Shown here piece by piece: positions 49,883 through 59,731 of a stretch of 64,000 bases of DNA. Within the stretch, counting starts at the first letter, position 1. The number at the start of each line of letters is the position of its first letter. The stretch comes from CADEEX01 sp964577955 (GTDB lineage: Bacteria; Acidobacteriota; Vicinamibacteria; Vicinamibacterales; CAVVIG01). The DNA lies in NCBI GenBank assembly GCA_964577955.1, contig CAZOAZ010000024.1, positions 1-64,000 on the forward strand. Direction: 5' to 3'. Under the pieces are notes generated by a model. The model was not told the origin of the DNA. It made no database searches and worked only from the letters and a program-made list of their open reading frames with translations. The position numbers were made by a program, and so were the translations under genes.

Positions 49883-51361
49883 TCAGGCGGCCCACCGGAA
49901 ACCGGTGCCGCGGGAACTCGGGTGCGGAGGATGGAGTGGTTCGGCAATGAGCAGCTCACCGTTCGCGGTCGGCGCGCTGCGTACCCAGAAGCGCTGCGCG
50001 TGGCCCTGGACGCGGCGGATCATCCGGCCTTCGCAGAGGTTGTTCCAGGACGCACGGTTCAGACGGGCGTTGACCTGAATCGCCCGGACGAGGGCCAGCC
50101 ACTCGGCGTCGTCCATGCGGCGGAGCTCGATCAGATCGCCGTCGGAGCGCCGGTACGCCGTTGCGGCAGGGCCGAGGCGTTCCAGATACAGCGCGGCGTT
50201 CGACTGGACGACATCGTCCAACAGTTCGTCGAGTAGTGGACTGGCGATCGGTCCCTCTGGTCCGGTCCAGGGGTGATAGCGTGCGGCAATCTGCGCCGCC
50301 TCGTCGGCCACGTCCCCACGATCGCTGAGGAACTGCCAACGCGTGCCGGCCCGGGTCCCGACTTCGAAGCAGCTCGCGGCAATCAGTTCCGCAACCGCTT
50401 CGATGCTGAACGAAGGCGCCGGCGCTGGCGGATGACCGGTGGGGAGCGACGGGTCGAGATAGCGCGCGTCGAGCTCGAGGCCGAAGCGTTGTGCCAGCCG
50501 GGCGTTGGACGTCCGCATGCGGGCGAAGAGATCGCCGGCGAGATCGACCGGCACGTTCGGCAACCGGCCGCCGGGCAGGCGCGCGTGCTGCGAGGCCGTG
50601 AGGATTGCCGGCGAGACCACCGTATTGAAATAGCGCGGATGAACGCCGGCCGCTTTGGCGACAATCGATGCGTGACGGATCAGCGCCAGCGGCAGTTCAC
50701 CGTAGGAGGCGTTGATCAGCGGCAGGCCGCGCCCGGCCAGCGCCTGGCGCAGTGCCGCCGGCGCCCCGCAGCAGGCGAGAAAAGCGTCGAAGGCGCGTGA
50801 CTGAATGTCTTCGTACGGAACCACCGTCGTGCGCTCGAAGCGATCGGCCCACGCCGTGCAGAAGGCGTGGTAGTCCACACGGGGATCGTTCGCAAGGTGA
50901 TCGCGATACCAGTCGTCGGGCGCGGGCGCTCCGAAGAATTTCTGCTCCTCTGCGTTCATCGAGCGCAGCCAGTCCAGCTGGTTGCGGACGAAGACGATGA
51001 CGTGGACATCGAACGCCGCGAAGGCGCCGCGCAGCCGGTCGATCTGCGACGCGTCGGCGCGATCGAGCGCCTCGGTGAACACGAGGTGCTGCTGCTCGGG
51101 GCGCCGGAGGATTTCGTCAACGAGATCGGCCACCGTGCCGTACTCCGGCACGATCGGCCGCTTGGCGCAGATCTCCCAGGCAACGTTGTTGTGGCCGCCG
51201 TTCCAGAACCCGTCAACGTGTTGCGTCCAGGCCGCCCGGGGCAGATGGAAGCCGTGGCGATCCAGCAGATCGCGGTGGACGTCGAGCATGAAGCGAATCG
51301 CCGTGGATCCGGTTTTGTGGAGACCGACAAACAAATGCACGGTGGGGCGGGGACGTGACAT
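49883..51361 (-). CDS. Sulfotransferase-like protein with GspE-N2-like C-terminus (paralogue 2)
   Basis: A 492-residue paralogue of the genes at 48350 and 58278, with the same loop (VGLHKTGSTAIRFML), the WNGGHNN and WEIC motifs shared by all three, and RNQLDWLRSMNAEEQ. The C-terminal segment (ALYLERLGPAATAYRRSDG...) is the most diverged of the three copies. The start is ATG 51361. The 5' side is a heptamer repeat and no clear Shine-Dalgarno is seen. It follows the FkbM methyltransferase gene by 44 bases. Confidence 0.74.
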   Translation of the reverse strand: MSRPRPTVHLFVGLHKTGSTAIRFMLDVHRDLLDRHGFHLPRAAWTQHVDGFWNGGHNNVAWEICAKRPIVPEYGTVADLVDEILRRPEQQHLVFTEALDRADASQIDRLRGAFAAFDVHVIVFVRNQLDWLRSMNAEEQKFFGAPAPDDWYRDHLANDPRVDYHAFCTAWADRFERTTVVPYEDIQSRAFDAFLACCGAPAALRQALAGRGLPLINASYGELPLALIRHASIVAKAAGVHPRYFNTVVSPAILTASQHARLPGGRLPNVPVDLAGDLFARMRTSNARLAQRFGLELDARYLDPSLPTGHPPAPAPSFSIEAVAELIAASCFEVGTRAGTRWQFLSDRGDVADEAAQIAARYHPWTGPEGPIASPLLDELLDDVVQSNAALYLERLGPAATAYRRSDGDLIELRRMDDAEWLALVRAIQVNARLNRASWNNLCEGRMIRRVQGHAQRFWVRSAPTANGELLIAEPLHPPHPSSRGTGFRWAA

Positions 51362-51365
51362 CGCT

Positions 51366-51400
51366 GGTTCCGGGTTCCGGGTGCCGGGTTCCGGGTGTGG
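51366..51400 (-). repeat. Heptamer tandem repeat (site 4)
   Basis: Five exact 7-base units on the plus strand: GGTTCCG, GGTTCCG, GGTGCCG, GGTTCCG and GGTGTGG. They fill nearly the whole 44-base gap between the FkbM gene and sulfotransferase paralogue 2 and so form the immediate leader of the latter (minus strand). The unit is related to GGTGCNN of sites 1 and 3. Confidence 0.85.
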
Positions 51401-51405
51401 CTGCA

Positions 51406-52641
51406 TCAGATCCGTGCGTGGCGCTGACGTTCCGCCGGTACCGCGGTCAGTGTTGTTTCCCACCGCACCGGACTGCAGTGGCTGATGTGGAACGAGTACG
51501 AGTCGAGGCTGTCCATCAACTGCAGCGGTAGCTGCCACATGTCTTCTGCCGAGTGGTAGATCGCCAGGCTGATGGTCGGGCGGAAATTCCTGATCGTCCG
51601 CGTCATGCCCGCGAGGGCCGCGGTCTCCATGCCCTCGACGTCGATCTTGATGAAGTCGACCGAGTTCATGGCGGTCGTCTCGACATAGGCATCGATCGTG
51701 CGGATTGGGAACGTGCTGCGGGGTTCGGTGGATTGCAGGTCGAGGCACGCCTGGCCGTCGGGATAGTGCAGGAAGCGCCCGTGTCCCGGTTCGGCACCGG
51801 CGGCAAAACGCTCCTCGCGAATCTGCGGCCGCCGCGTCTCGACGAACGAGCGGGCGTAGTCGCTCAAGAGATCGAAGCCGACGGGATCGATGTTGTGGAC
51901 GACGCCGTCCGGCGCCACACAGGCGACGAAGTATGGAATCTCGTGTCCAGTAAACACGCCCAGGTTCAGCACGTGATCGCCTGGCCCGGGACAGGCGGCG
52001 TCGAGATAGTCGATGGTGTCGAAGACGGTGGCGGAGAAGTGGCGCCACAGTTCTCGTGGATTTGAGCGGAGGGCGGCACTGTACACGGCGCGTGAACGAT
52101 CGTCCGCAAGGCGCCCACAGACGCGGGCGATCTCGGCGCGGTGCTGATCGAAGTGCGCGCGCTGTTCCTGCCAGTAGAACGGCGTGTCCGCGAGGGCGTT
52201 CCACCCGGTGATCCGTTCGGCGGTGGCGGGACCGCCGAGGTAGCGCGATGCCTGAAACGCCTGACGAAACGCCGCGAACGACGGCAGATCGTCGAGCAGA
52301 TCCGGCCGGTCCTCGTACCACTGCCAGACGTCCCAGAACGCCCACGGATAGGCCACGGGAATCGGCAACAGACGGCACGAGGAGACGCCCGCTGCCTTGC
52401 GCCGTTCGAGCGCGTCGATCTGTGGGAGCGCCGCCGCCTCGAAAAAGACGACGGTGGCATCGCCCGGCGGCGTGGTACCGATGCCGACGCACTGCGCGCG
52501 CGGCGAAGCAAAGGCCAGCACCGTCTCCACGCGTCGGGCGAAGGCGGCGTCGCCCGCGGCGTACAGGTAGAACCGGCTGCCAGGGGCGAGGCCCGCCGGC
52601 GTCAGGAGCGCCGGAACCGTTGTCGTCGCGCAAAGAGCCAT
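51406..52641 (-). CDS. FkbM-family methyltransferase
   Basis: A 411-residue protein. The C-terminal half is an FkbM-type SAM-dependent O-methyltransferase: NLGVFTGHEIPYFV, NIDPVGFDLL, and the family signature DFIKIDVEGMETAALAGM. The N-terminal 170 residues, beginning with a Rossmann-like YLYAAGDAAFARRV, are unassigned and may be a second sugar-binding part. It is the first gene of a minus-strand operon with two sulfotransferase-like genes. Probably methylates a glycan sugar. Confidence 0.78.
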   Translation of the reverse strand: MALCATTTVPALLTPAGLAPGSRFYLYAAGDAAFARRVETVLAFASPRAQCVGIGTTPPGDATVVFFEAAALPQIDALERRKAAGVSSCRLLPIPVAYPWAFWDVWQWYEDRPDLLDDLPSFAAFRQAFQASRYLGGPATAERITGWNALADTPFYWQEQRAHFDQHRAEIARVCGRLADDRSRAVYSAALRSNPRELWRHFSATVFDTIDYLDAACPGPGDHVLNLGVFTGHEIPYFVACVAPDGVVHNIDPVGFDLLSDYARSFVETRRPQIREERFAAGAEPGHGRFLHYPDGQACLDLQSTEPRSTFPIRTIDAYVETTAMNSVDFIKIDVEGMETAALAGMTRTIRNFRPTISLAIYHSAEDMWQLPLQLMDSLDSYSFHISHCSPVRWETTLTAVPAERQRHARI

Positions 52642-52868
52642 CAGACGGAGACTGCCTTAGCAGGAATGGTGCCGTAGCCAGGGTGCGCTACGTGCGTCGT
52701 GGCAGCCGGTTTGCTCCTACGTTGGCTGGCCGCCGACTCCAAGCAGTGCGGCCCGCGAAGATGGCCTGCATCGTAGAAATGGACGCAGTCCCGCTCCCGG
52801 ACGAGGGAGAGGGCAGCCGGTTCGCCGACTCTCGTGTCGGTCGGCCGACAGCGTCGGAGTGTCGGTAA

Positions 52869-55800
52869 ATGGCAAGCGTGCTGGTTCAACTCCTCAATGC
52901 GTACAAGAGGCACGGGTACCTCATTCGCACCGGGTTGAATCCGTTCTACTTCGGCGACGCCGATGCGCCGTTCACGCGCCTCGTCACCGAAGGCGGCTCC
53001 TCCGTCGCCGTGGGCGCCGGCCTCGCGTTTCAGGAGATTCAGTTCCTCGAGGCGCTCTTCGCCGCCGGCGCTCGCCCGGCGCGCGCGCTGGTCATCGGCA
53101 ACGCGTTCGGCTGGAGTTCGATTGCGCTCGGTCTCCTGAACCCCGCGTCGGTCGTCGTTGCGCTCGATGCCGGGCTCGAAGGCGAAGCCAATCTGGTTGG
53201 CGCCGATCTCACCCGAAAGATCGCCGCCGAGGAGCGTCTCAACATCCGCATCGTTCAGGCGCTGTCGCCGCGCGATGTGCCGCGCGTCGTCAGCGGCGAA
53301 TTCGGCCGCGCCCCGCTCGACTTCGTCCTGCTCGACGGCTTCCACTCGAACCGTCAGCTCCGGCGCGACTTCGACGCGGTCGCACCATTCGGATCGCCCA
53401 CGTGCATCTTCCTCTGCCACGACGTACTCCACTGGCACATGGTCGAGGCGTTTGGTTCGCTGGCGCTGCCCGAGACGCACGAGCGACGCCTGTTGACGAG
53501 GACGCCTTCGGGCATGGGACTCGTGTTTCCGCGCGCCATCGGCGCGGATGTCCGTGACGTGATCGAGGCGTTCAGCGATGCCTCGATCGATGTGGCGGCG
53601 TTTCAGGCGTCGCTCGGCGCCGTATCCGGTCAGGCCGGACCGCGGCTGATCGAACGCCTGGCGCACGGCTGGAAGCTGCAGCGAATTGGCGAAGCGGGCA
53701 TCCTCGAGCTCGAAGGCCGCGAGGCCGACGCGCGGCACGAACTGCAGCGCGCGGCCGACGAAGGCGCGTCGGACGCGGAGGTGCAGATGACGATCGGCGC
53801 GCACCTCGTCGACCGTGGACGAAGCGCCGAAGCCGAAGAATTTCTGCGCAGCGCCTGCGCGCTCCGGCCGGACTGGGCGCTCCCCGCGCATTTGCTCGGG
53901 CGCGTGCTCAAGGACGGACGGCGATACAGCGAAGCGCGCCTGTTCCTGGAACAGGCCTCGGCCCTCGAGCCGGACTGGGCGCCGCCGCAACACGAACTCG
54001 GCCTCGTGGTCCGCGCCCAACACGGCGATGCCGCCGCCGTCGGTTATTTCGAGCGCGCCGTCGCCCTCGATCCGGCCTGGTCGCCGCCGTATCTGGAACT
54101 GGGGGTCGCGCGTTTTCATGCCGGCAACGACGAGGGCGCACGCGAGGCGCTGGCGCATGCGATGGCGCTCGCGCCAGGGCTTGCCGCCGCGCATCATGTG
54201 ATGGGCCTGGCCACGCGCCGCCGCGACGGGCACGCCGCGGGGTTGCCGTGGCTCGAAAAAGCGGTGGCACTCGCGCCGCTGTCGGCCACGGCGCACTTGG
54301 ACCTCGGTGCTTCGTATCTGAGGCTGGAGCGCAGCGAACCCGCTCGGCGTTGCTTTGAACGCGCGGTGGAGCTCGATCCCACTCTGGCTGCGGCGCATTT
54401 CGAGCTCGGGCTCATTCACTTCCGCGCGAAGAACGATGCGGCCGCGGCCGAGTCTCTGAGGCGCGCGATCGCCCTCGACGATGAATTTGCGCCGTCGCAG
54501 CACCTGCTGGGCCTCGTTGAGCAGCGGCGTTCGAATCAGGAGGCGGCCCGCCGATGCCTCGAGGCCGCCGTCCGGCTATCGCCCGAGACCGCGAGCTATC
54601 AGTTCGATCTTGCGATGCTGTATCGCATGGCCGGAGAGACCGAAGGCGCGGCGCCCTGCTTTGCGGCTGTCGTGCGGCTGGTGCCGGGATGGGCGGCGGC
54701 GCATCTCGAGCTCGGCGTCATCCAGTTTCAGCGCGAGGACTACCCGGCCGCGCTGGCCAGTATGCAGGCGGTGATCGCGCTCGCGCCCGAAGGGCCGCTC
54801 GCCTACCACATCACCGGCATCATTACCGCGCGCCTGGAGGGACCAGACGCAGCGACGCCCTGGTTCGAGCGTGCCATTGATCGCGACAGCCGGTCTGCTG
54901 ACCCGCTGTTCGAACTCGCGCTGATCAAGGTCGAGCGCGGCGCGGATGCGGAAGCTGTCGCGCTCTTGGAACAGGTCGCGGGCCTCGACGCCCGCTGGGC
55001 CACGCCCCGCCATATCCTCGCCACGCTGGCCCGGCGTCACGGAAATCTGACGGAAGCCCTGCGCTGGCTCGAAGAGGCGGCGCGCCTCGATCCCGAGACG
55101 GCCACCATCTGGTTCGACCTTGGTCAGGTCCAGCGGACGCTGGGCGACGCCGCCGGTGCAGTGCGCAGCCTGACTGAAGTGACCCGGCTGAAACCCGAGT
55201 GGGCCGTTGCGCAGTTCGATCTCGGCCAGTTGTGCCGCGCCCGCGGCGAGGTACGCCGCGCCATCGAACACCTCGACCGCGCAGCGACGCTCGTGCCGGA
55301 GTGGACCGAGGCGCATTTCGACGTCGCCCAGCTCCGGAAGGCGATTGGCGAACGTGCCGGCGCGGTGCGAAGCCTCGAGGCCGCCACGGCGCAACGGCCG
55401 GAGTGGCCCGCGGCGCATTTCGATCTCGGTCAACTGCGCAAAGAGCTCGGCGATCTGGCGGGCGCGGCGCGGAGTCTCGAGGCGGCGACAACCCAGCAGC
55501 CAGAATGGCCGGCGGCGCATTTTGATCTTGGCCAACTGCGCAAGGAGCTCGGTGATCTGGCGGGCGCGGCGCGAAGCCTTGAGGCAGCGACAACGCAGCA
55601 ACCAGAGTGGCCGTCAGCGCACTTCGATCTTGGCCAACTGCGCAGGGCACTCGGCGACATCGCCGGCGCCGCGCGGAGTCTCGAGGCGGCGACGACGCAG
55701 CAGCCGGAGTGGCCAGCGGCACACTTCGATCTCGGTCAGCTGCGCAAGGAGCTCGGCGATCTGGCGGGCGCGGCGCAGAGTCTCGAAGCGGCGACAACCC

Positions 55801-57658
55801 AGCAGCCAGAATGGCCGTCAGCGCACTTCGATCTTGGCCAACTGCGCAGGGCACTCGGCGACTTCGCCGGCGCGGCGCGGAGTCTGGAAGCGGCGACAAC
55901 CCAGCAGCCGGAGTGGCCCGCGGCGCATTTCGATCTCGGTCAGCTGCGCAGGGAGCTCGGCGATCTGGCGGGCGCGGCGCGAAGCCTTGAGGCAGCGACA
56001 ACGCAGCAACCAGAGTNNNNNNNNNNNNNNNNNNNNNNNNNNNNNNNNNNNNNNNNNNNNNNNNNNNNNNNNNNNNNNNNNNNNNNNNNNNNNNNNNNNN
56101 NNNNNNNNNNNNNNNNGATCTGGCGGGCGCGGCGCGAAGCCTTGAGGCAGCGACAACGCAGCAACCAGAGTGGCCGTCAGCGCACTTCGATCTTGGCCAA
56201 CTGCGCAGGGCACTCGGCGACATCGCCGGCGCCGCGCGGAGTCTCGAGGCAGCGACAACGCAGCAACCAGAGTGGCCGTCAGCGCACTTCGATCTTGGCC
56301 AACTGCGCAGGGCACTCGGCGACATCGCCGGCGCCGCGCGGAGTCTCGAGGCGGCGACGACGCAGCAGCCGGAGTGGCCCGCGGCGCATTTCGATCTCGG
56401 TCAACTGCGCAAAGAGCTCGGCGATCTGGCGGGGGCGGCTCGCAGCCTCGAGTGCGTGACGACCCAATCGCCGGAGTGGGTCGAGGCGCACTTCGATCTC
56501 GCGCAGCTCCGCCTCGCGCTCGGCGATCAGGATGGCGCGGCGTCGAGTTTCGAAGCCGCCGCCGCACTCCGCCCAGACTGGACATCGCCCCACTTCGAAG
56601 CCGGACAGATCCGATACCGACTGGGGCAGTTCGAGAAAGCCAGGCCGCTCCTCGAACAGGTCGCCTCACTGGATTCGGGTTATGCCGCGCCCCGTCATCT
56701 GCTCGGTCTGATCGCTCTCGAGCTCGGCGAGCCGTCCGCGGCCCTCCGGTGGCTGACGGCGGCCGTGGCGCTCGAGCCGCGTTCCGCCGACATGCAGTTC
56801 GATCTCGCGCAGCTGCGACTCGCCGACGGCGATACGGCGGGCGCCGCGGACGCCTTCGCGGTCGTCGCAGAAGTCGCGCCGGAGCGAACGGCCGTGCAGC
56901 TTCAGCTTGGCCTGATTCGCTACCGCCAGCAGGACGAGGTCTCCGCGCATCGTCATCTGCGGATCGCGATCGAGCAAGGCGCCGATGACCCGCTGGCGCA
57001 TCACATCGTTGGGGTCCTGGAGCTTCGGGCCGGACAACCGGCCGCAGCGCTGCCACGATTCGAGCGGGCGATCGCCCTGGTTCCGGATTGGGCCGATCCG
57101 TATTTCGAGCGCGGCCGCGCCTTCCGGGCCCTCGGCGACGAACGGCGCGCCCTCGCGGACTTCGAGATGGTCCTCGCCCTCGCGCCCGACTTCGGCGAGG
57201 GTTGGCTGTCTGCCGGACGTTCGAGCTACCGGCTGGGCCTGTGGAACGACGCGACGGAACGATTCGGCCGGGCGCTCGATCTCGAGCGGGGCGACGAGCA
57301 GGTGTGGTCCGAGCTGGCCGAGAGCGCGTTCGCGGCGGGATCGTGGGTGCGTGCCTTGCAGGCGTTGGAACAACTGCAGCGGCGAACACCGTCGTCTTTC
57401 AAGCTGCACAAGAACATCGCGATCTGTCAGCGGGCGCTCGGACAACTGCACGAATCGCGGCGAACGCTCGAGGAGGCGCTGGTGTTCGATCCGCTGTGGG
57501 CCGGCGCACACCTCGAACTTGGACGTACGCTCGCTGCGCTGGAGCAGCGCGATGCGGCGGAACGCGAAGTGACGACGGCGCTCGATCTGCGCCCTGACTG
57601 GCCGGAAGCACAGGCGGGGCTGGAATTCCTTCGTCTTGGCAGGGTTCGGGCTTCATGA
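52869..57658 (+). CDS. Methyltransferase-TPR fusion protein, interrupted by an assembly gap
   Basis: One very large gene (about 1,590 residues as drawn). Residues about 70-230 are a class I methyltransferase (ALVIGNAFGWSSIALGLL, VALDAG, FVLLDGFHS). From about 275 on there are some forty 34-residue TPR units (xxxxAHFDLGQLRxxLGDxxGAxxSLE). Between 55398 and 56470 the units are almost identical at DNA level, and 100 N interrupt them. The reading frame after the gap differs from the frame before it, because the N number is a placeholder. ATG 56456 is therefore not a true start. TPR arrays often hold protein substrates of sugar or methyl transferases. The stop overlaps the cysC start. Confidence 0.8.
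55398..56470 (+). repeat. 102-bp tandem repeat array coding for near-identical TPRs
   Basis: Units of 102 bases (34 residues, PEWPxAHFDLGQLRxxLGD + AGAARSLEAATTQQ) start at 55398, 55500, 55602, 55704, 55806, 55908 and 56010 before the gap, and at 56165, 56267 and 56369 after it. Alternation between KEL/RAL and AAH/SAH variants suggests unequal crossing-over or gene conversion. Copy number is unknown because of the gap. Confidence 0.93.
56017..56116. other. Assembly gap (100 N) inside the tandem repeat
   Basis: Exactly 100 N, a scaffold placeholder. Comparing repeat phase on both sides, the missing sequence should be 47 + 102n bases: the left side stops at base 7 of a repeat and the right side resumes at base 55. 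With this length the reading frame is restored. Confidence 0.97.
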
Positions 57659-58224
57659 GGAAAGGAATGGCTGATATGGGTGGAGCAATTCTCTGGTTCA
57701 CCGGGTTGTCTGGGGCTGGAAAGAGTACGCTGGCCGATGCGATCGCGGCACGGCTCGCGCGGGTTCGCCCGGTGGAGATCCTCGATGGCGACGAAGTGCG
57801 CACGCACCTTTCGAAGGGGCTGGGTTTCAGCCGCGACGATCGCGATACCAACGTTCGGCGCATTGGATTCGTGGCGCGCTTGCTGGCGCGTCATGGGGTA
57901 CTGGTCATCACCGCGGCGATTTCGCCCTACGCGGAGACTCGCGACGAGATGCGCCGGCTGGCGGCGGCCGAGGGGATTCCGTTTGTCGAGGTGTTTGCCA
58001 ATCCGCGGCTCGAGTCATTGATCGCCCGCGATGTGAAGGGGCTTTACAAGCGCGCGCTTGCAGGCGAGATCGATCACTTCACCGGGATTTCCGATCCGTA
58101 TGAACCGCCGGTCAACGCCGAGTTGACGGTCCGGACCGACGTCGAGCCGGTCAGCGTCAGCGCCGATCGGGTGCTCCGTCTCCTCATCAGCCGGGGCCTG
58201 CTGTCCAACGTGTTAGCGGCGTAG
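57655..58224 (+). CDS. cysC: Adenylylsulfate (APS) kinase CysC
   Basis: A 189-residue APS kinase that phosphorylates APS to PAPS, the universal sulfuryl donor. The Walker A loop is GLSGAGKST (about 17-25), followed by ILDGDEVRTHLSKGLGFS, DRDTNVRRIGFVA, and ISPYAETRDEMR. It is complete and stands alone: no ATP sulfurylase (CysD/CysN or Sat) is fused or nearby. ATG 57655 overlaps the TPR gene stop. ATG 57667 follows AGGAAAGGA and may be the true start. Three sulfotransferase-like genes lie within 10 kb. Confidence 0.93.
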   Translation: MRKGMADMGGAILWFTGLSGAGKSTLADAIAARLARVRPVEILDGDEVRTHLSKGLGFSRDDRDTNVRRIGFVARLLARHGVLVITAAISPYAETRDEMRRLAAAEGIPFVEVFANPRLESLIARDVKGLYKRALAGEIDHFTGISDPYEPPVNAELTVRTDVEPVSVSADRVLRLLISRGLLSNVLAA

Positions 58225-58277
58225 GATGGGTTGACGCTGGTCCCTGCCGAGATCCGTGCGACTGCCGCCGCGATCGT

Positions 58278-59729
58278 TCAGACTCGTTCGATGACGGCGA
58301 GCTCACCGTTGGCGGTCAGCGCATGCCGGGCCCACAGGTACTCCGGACGCCCGGCGCGGTCGAATTCCACGTAACCCTGCCGCAGGTTGTAACCAAGAAC
58401 CGGTGCATAGCCCGCGCGGTATTGCAGCTCGGTCATCAGCGATTGCCACTCGTCGCCGCTCAGGTTCCGGATCGGCGTCATGCCGCCGGCGTTGCTGCGA
58501 AACGCCGTCGCGCGATCGTCTTGCCGTTCGAGATACAGCGTCTCGTCGCCGTCACAGGAGCTTTCCTCGATGAGATCGTCGAGGTGGCGTGGACCGGCGG
58601 TCAGATCCCTCCAAGGATAGCACTCGCGTACGAGCTGCTGCAGGTCGTCGTGCAGCGGCGTGCCCGCGGCGCCGGCGTGCTTCACGACGAGGAGCCGCAT
58701 CTGGACGGCCGCTTTGAAGCTGACGTCGCAGGCGATGTTCATCACGACCTTCGCGAGGTCGTCGAGATCCGAGGGCGCAAATTCATCGACCCCGCCTTGT
58801 GCCGGCAGCTGTGGGTTCAGATACGGCGCGTCCAACGCCAGCCCGAAGCGCTCCGCCAGGCAGCGATTCGTCCGCTGCATCGCGGGAAACAGGTCCTGGG
58901 CGACGTCCGCCGAGACCACCGAACGCGTCCGTGAGAAGCGACCCAGCTGGCGCGCCGAGGACATGGCGGCACCGCTGACGGATCGGTTGAAATACGCTGG
59001 TTCGATGCCGGTCGCGGCGGCACATGCGGCGGCCTCCCGAATCAGTGCCAGCGGAAACTCGCCGGGCGTGTCGTTGATGATCGGCAGGCCGCGCGCGGCG
59101 AGAGCTTCGCGCAACGCCGCCGGTGCGTTGCAGCACTCGAGGAAGGCGTCGAAGACACGCCGCTTGACGTCTTCGTAGCAGCGGATGGTCACCGTGCCGA
59201 AGACCTCTGCCCAGCGGCGGCAGATCCCATCCAGGTCGAGCCGTTCGTCGCCGCGCCGCCGGAGGTACCAGCTCTCGAAGTCGGTCGCGCCGAACCATTT
59301 TTGCTCTTCGGCGAAGATCGCTTGCAGCCAGTCGACCTGGTTGCGGACGAAGACGATCACGCGGACGTCGAAACCGGCGAACGACTCGGCGAGCCGGCGG
59401 ATGTGTTCAGGCTGCGCGACGTCGAGGTCTTCGCTGAGCAGAATGTGCTGATCGGCGGGACGGCCGGCGATTTCACGCACCAGGTCGGCCACGGTGCCGT
59501 ACTTGGCGACCGGCGGATGATTGCCGCAGATTTCCCACGGGATGTTGTTGTGGCCGCCGTTCCAGAAACTGTGCATGAACGACGTCCAGGTCGCGCGCGG
59601 CACGTGGAAGCCGTGGGCCGCGAGCAGACCGCGGTGGACGTCCAGCATGAACCGGATCGCCGTGCTGCCGGTCTTGTGGAGGCCGATGAAGAGGTGGACG
59701 GTGGGCCGCCCTGGAACCGCCGGCACCAT
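58278..59729 (-). CDS. Sulfotransferase-like protein with GspE-N2-like C-terminus (paralogue 3)
   Basis: A 483-residue paralogue of the genes at 48350 and 49883, with VHLFIGLHKTGSTAIRFML, FWNGGHNNIPWEIC and FVRNQVDWLQAIFAEEQKW. The C-terminal segment (TLYLERQDDRATAFRSNAG, LRQGYVEF, ANGELAVIERV) again resembles the GspE/PilB N2 domain. It is the last gene of a minus-strand operon with the GT2 and second Maf genes, and converges with cysC. Confidence 0.76.
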   Translation of the reverse strand: MVPAVPGRPTVHLFIGLHKTGSTAIRFMLDVHRGLLAAHGFHVPRATWTSFMHSFWNGGHNNIPWEICGNHPPVAKYGTVADLVREIAGRPADQHILLSEDLDVAQPEHIRRLAESFAGFDVRVIVFVRNQVDWLQAIFAEEQKWFGATDFESWYLRRRGDERLDLDGICRRWAEVFGTVTIRCYEDVKRRVFDAFLECCNAPAALREALAARGLPIINDTPGEFPLALIREAAACAAATGIEPAYFNRSVSGAAMSSARQLGRFSRTRSVVSADVAQDLFPAMQRTNRCLAERFGLALDAPYLNPQLPAQGGVDEFAPSDLDDLAKVVMNIACDVSFKAAVQMRLLVVKHAGAAGTPLHDDLQQLVRECYPWRDLTAGPRHLDDLIEESSCDGDETLYLERQDDRATAFRSNAGGMTPIRNLSGDEWQSLMTELQYRAGYAPVLGYNLRQGYVEFDRAGRPEYLWARHALTANGELAVIERV

Positions 59730-59731
59730 AC

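Noticed and set aside
52642..52868. Short GTCGG/CCGAC inverted repeats and a GTAGC...GCTAC stem between the divergent FkbM and TPR genes
   Set aside because: Imperfect and short; could be an operator or a decayed repeat, but nothing allows a firm call, and no good promoter is seen there.
56117..56459. Arg/Ser-rich extension after the N run in the original frame of the TPR gene
   Set aside because: The frame is shifted only because 100 N is a placeholder; the TPR frame resumes at 56117 in another phase.
56456..57658. Separate TPR gene starting at ATG 56456
   Set aside because: The ATG lies within a continuous TPR unit that begins upstream; it is the 3' part of the gene at 52869.
52869..57658. 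TPR gene as an O-GlcNAc transferase
   Set aside because: The catalytic domain is N-terminal and methyltransferase-like; no GT41 domain follows the repeats.
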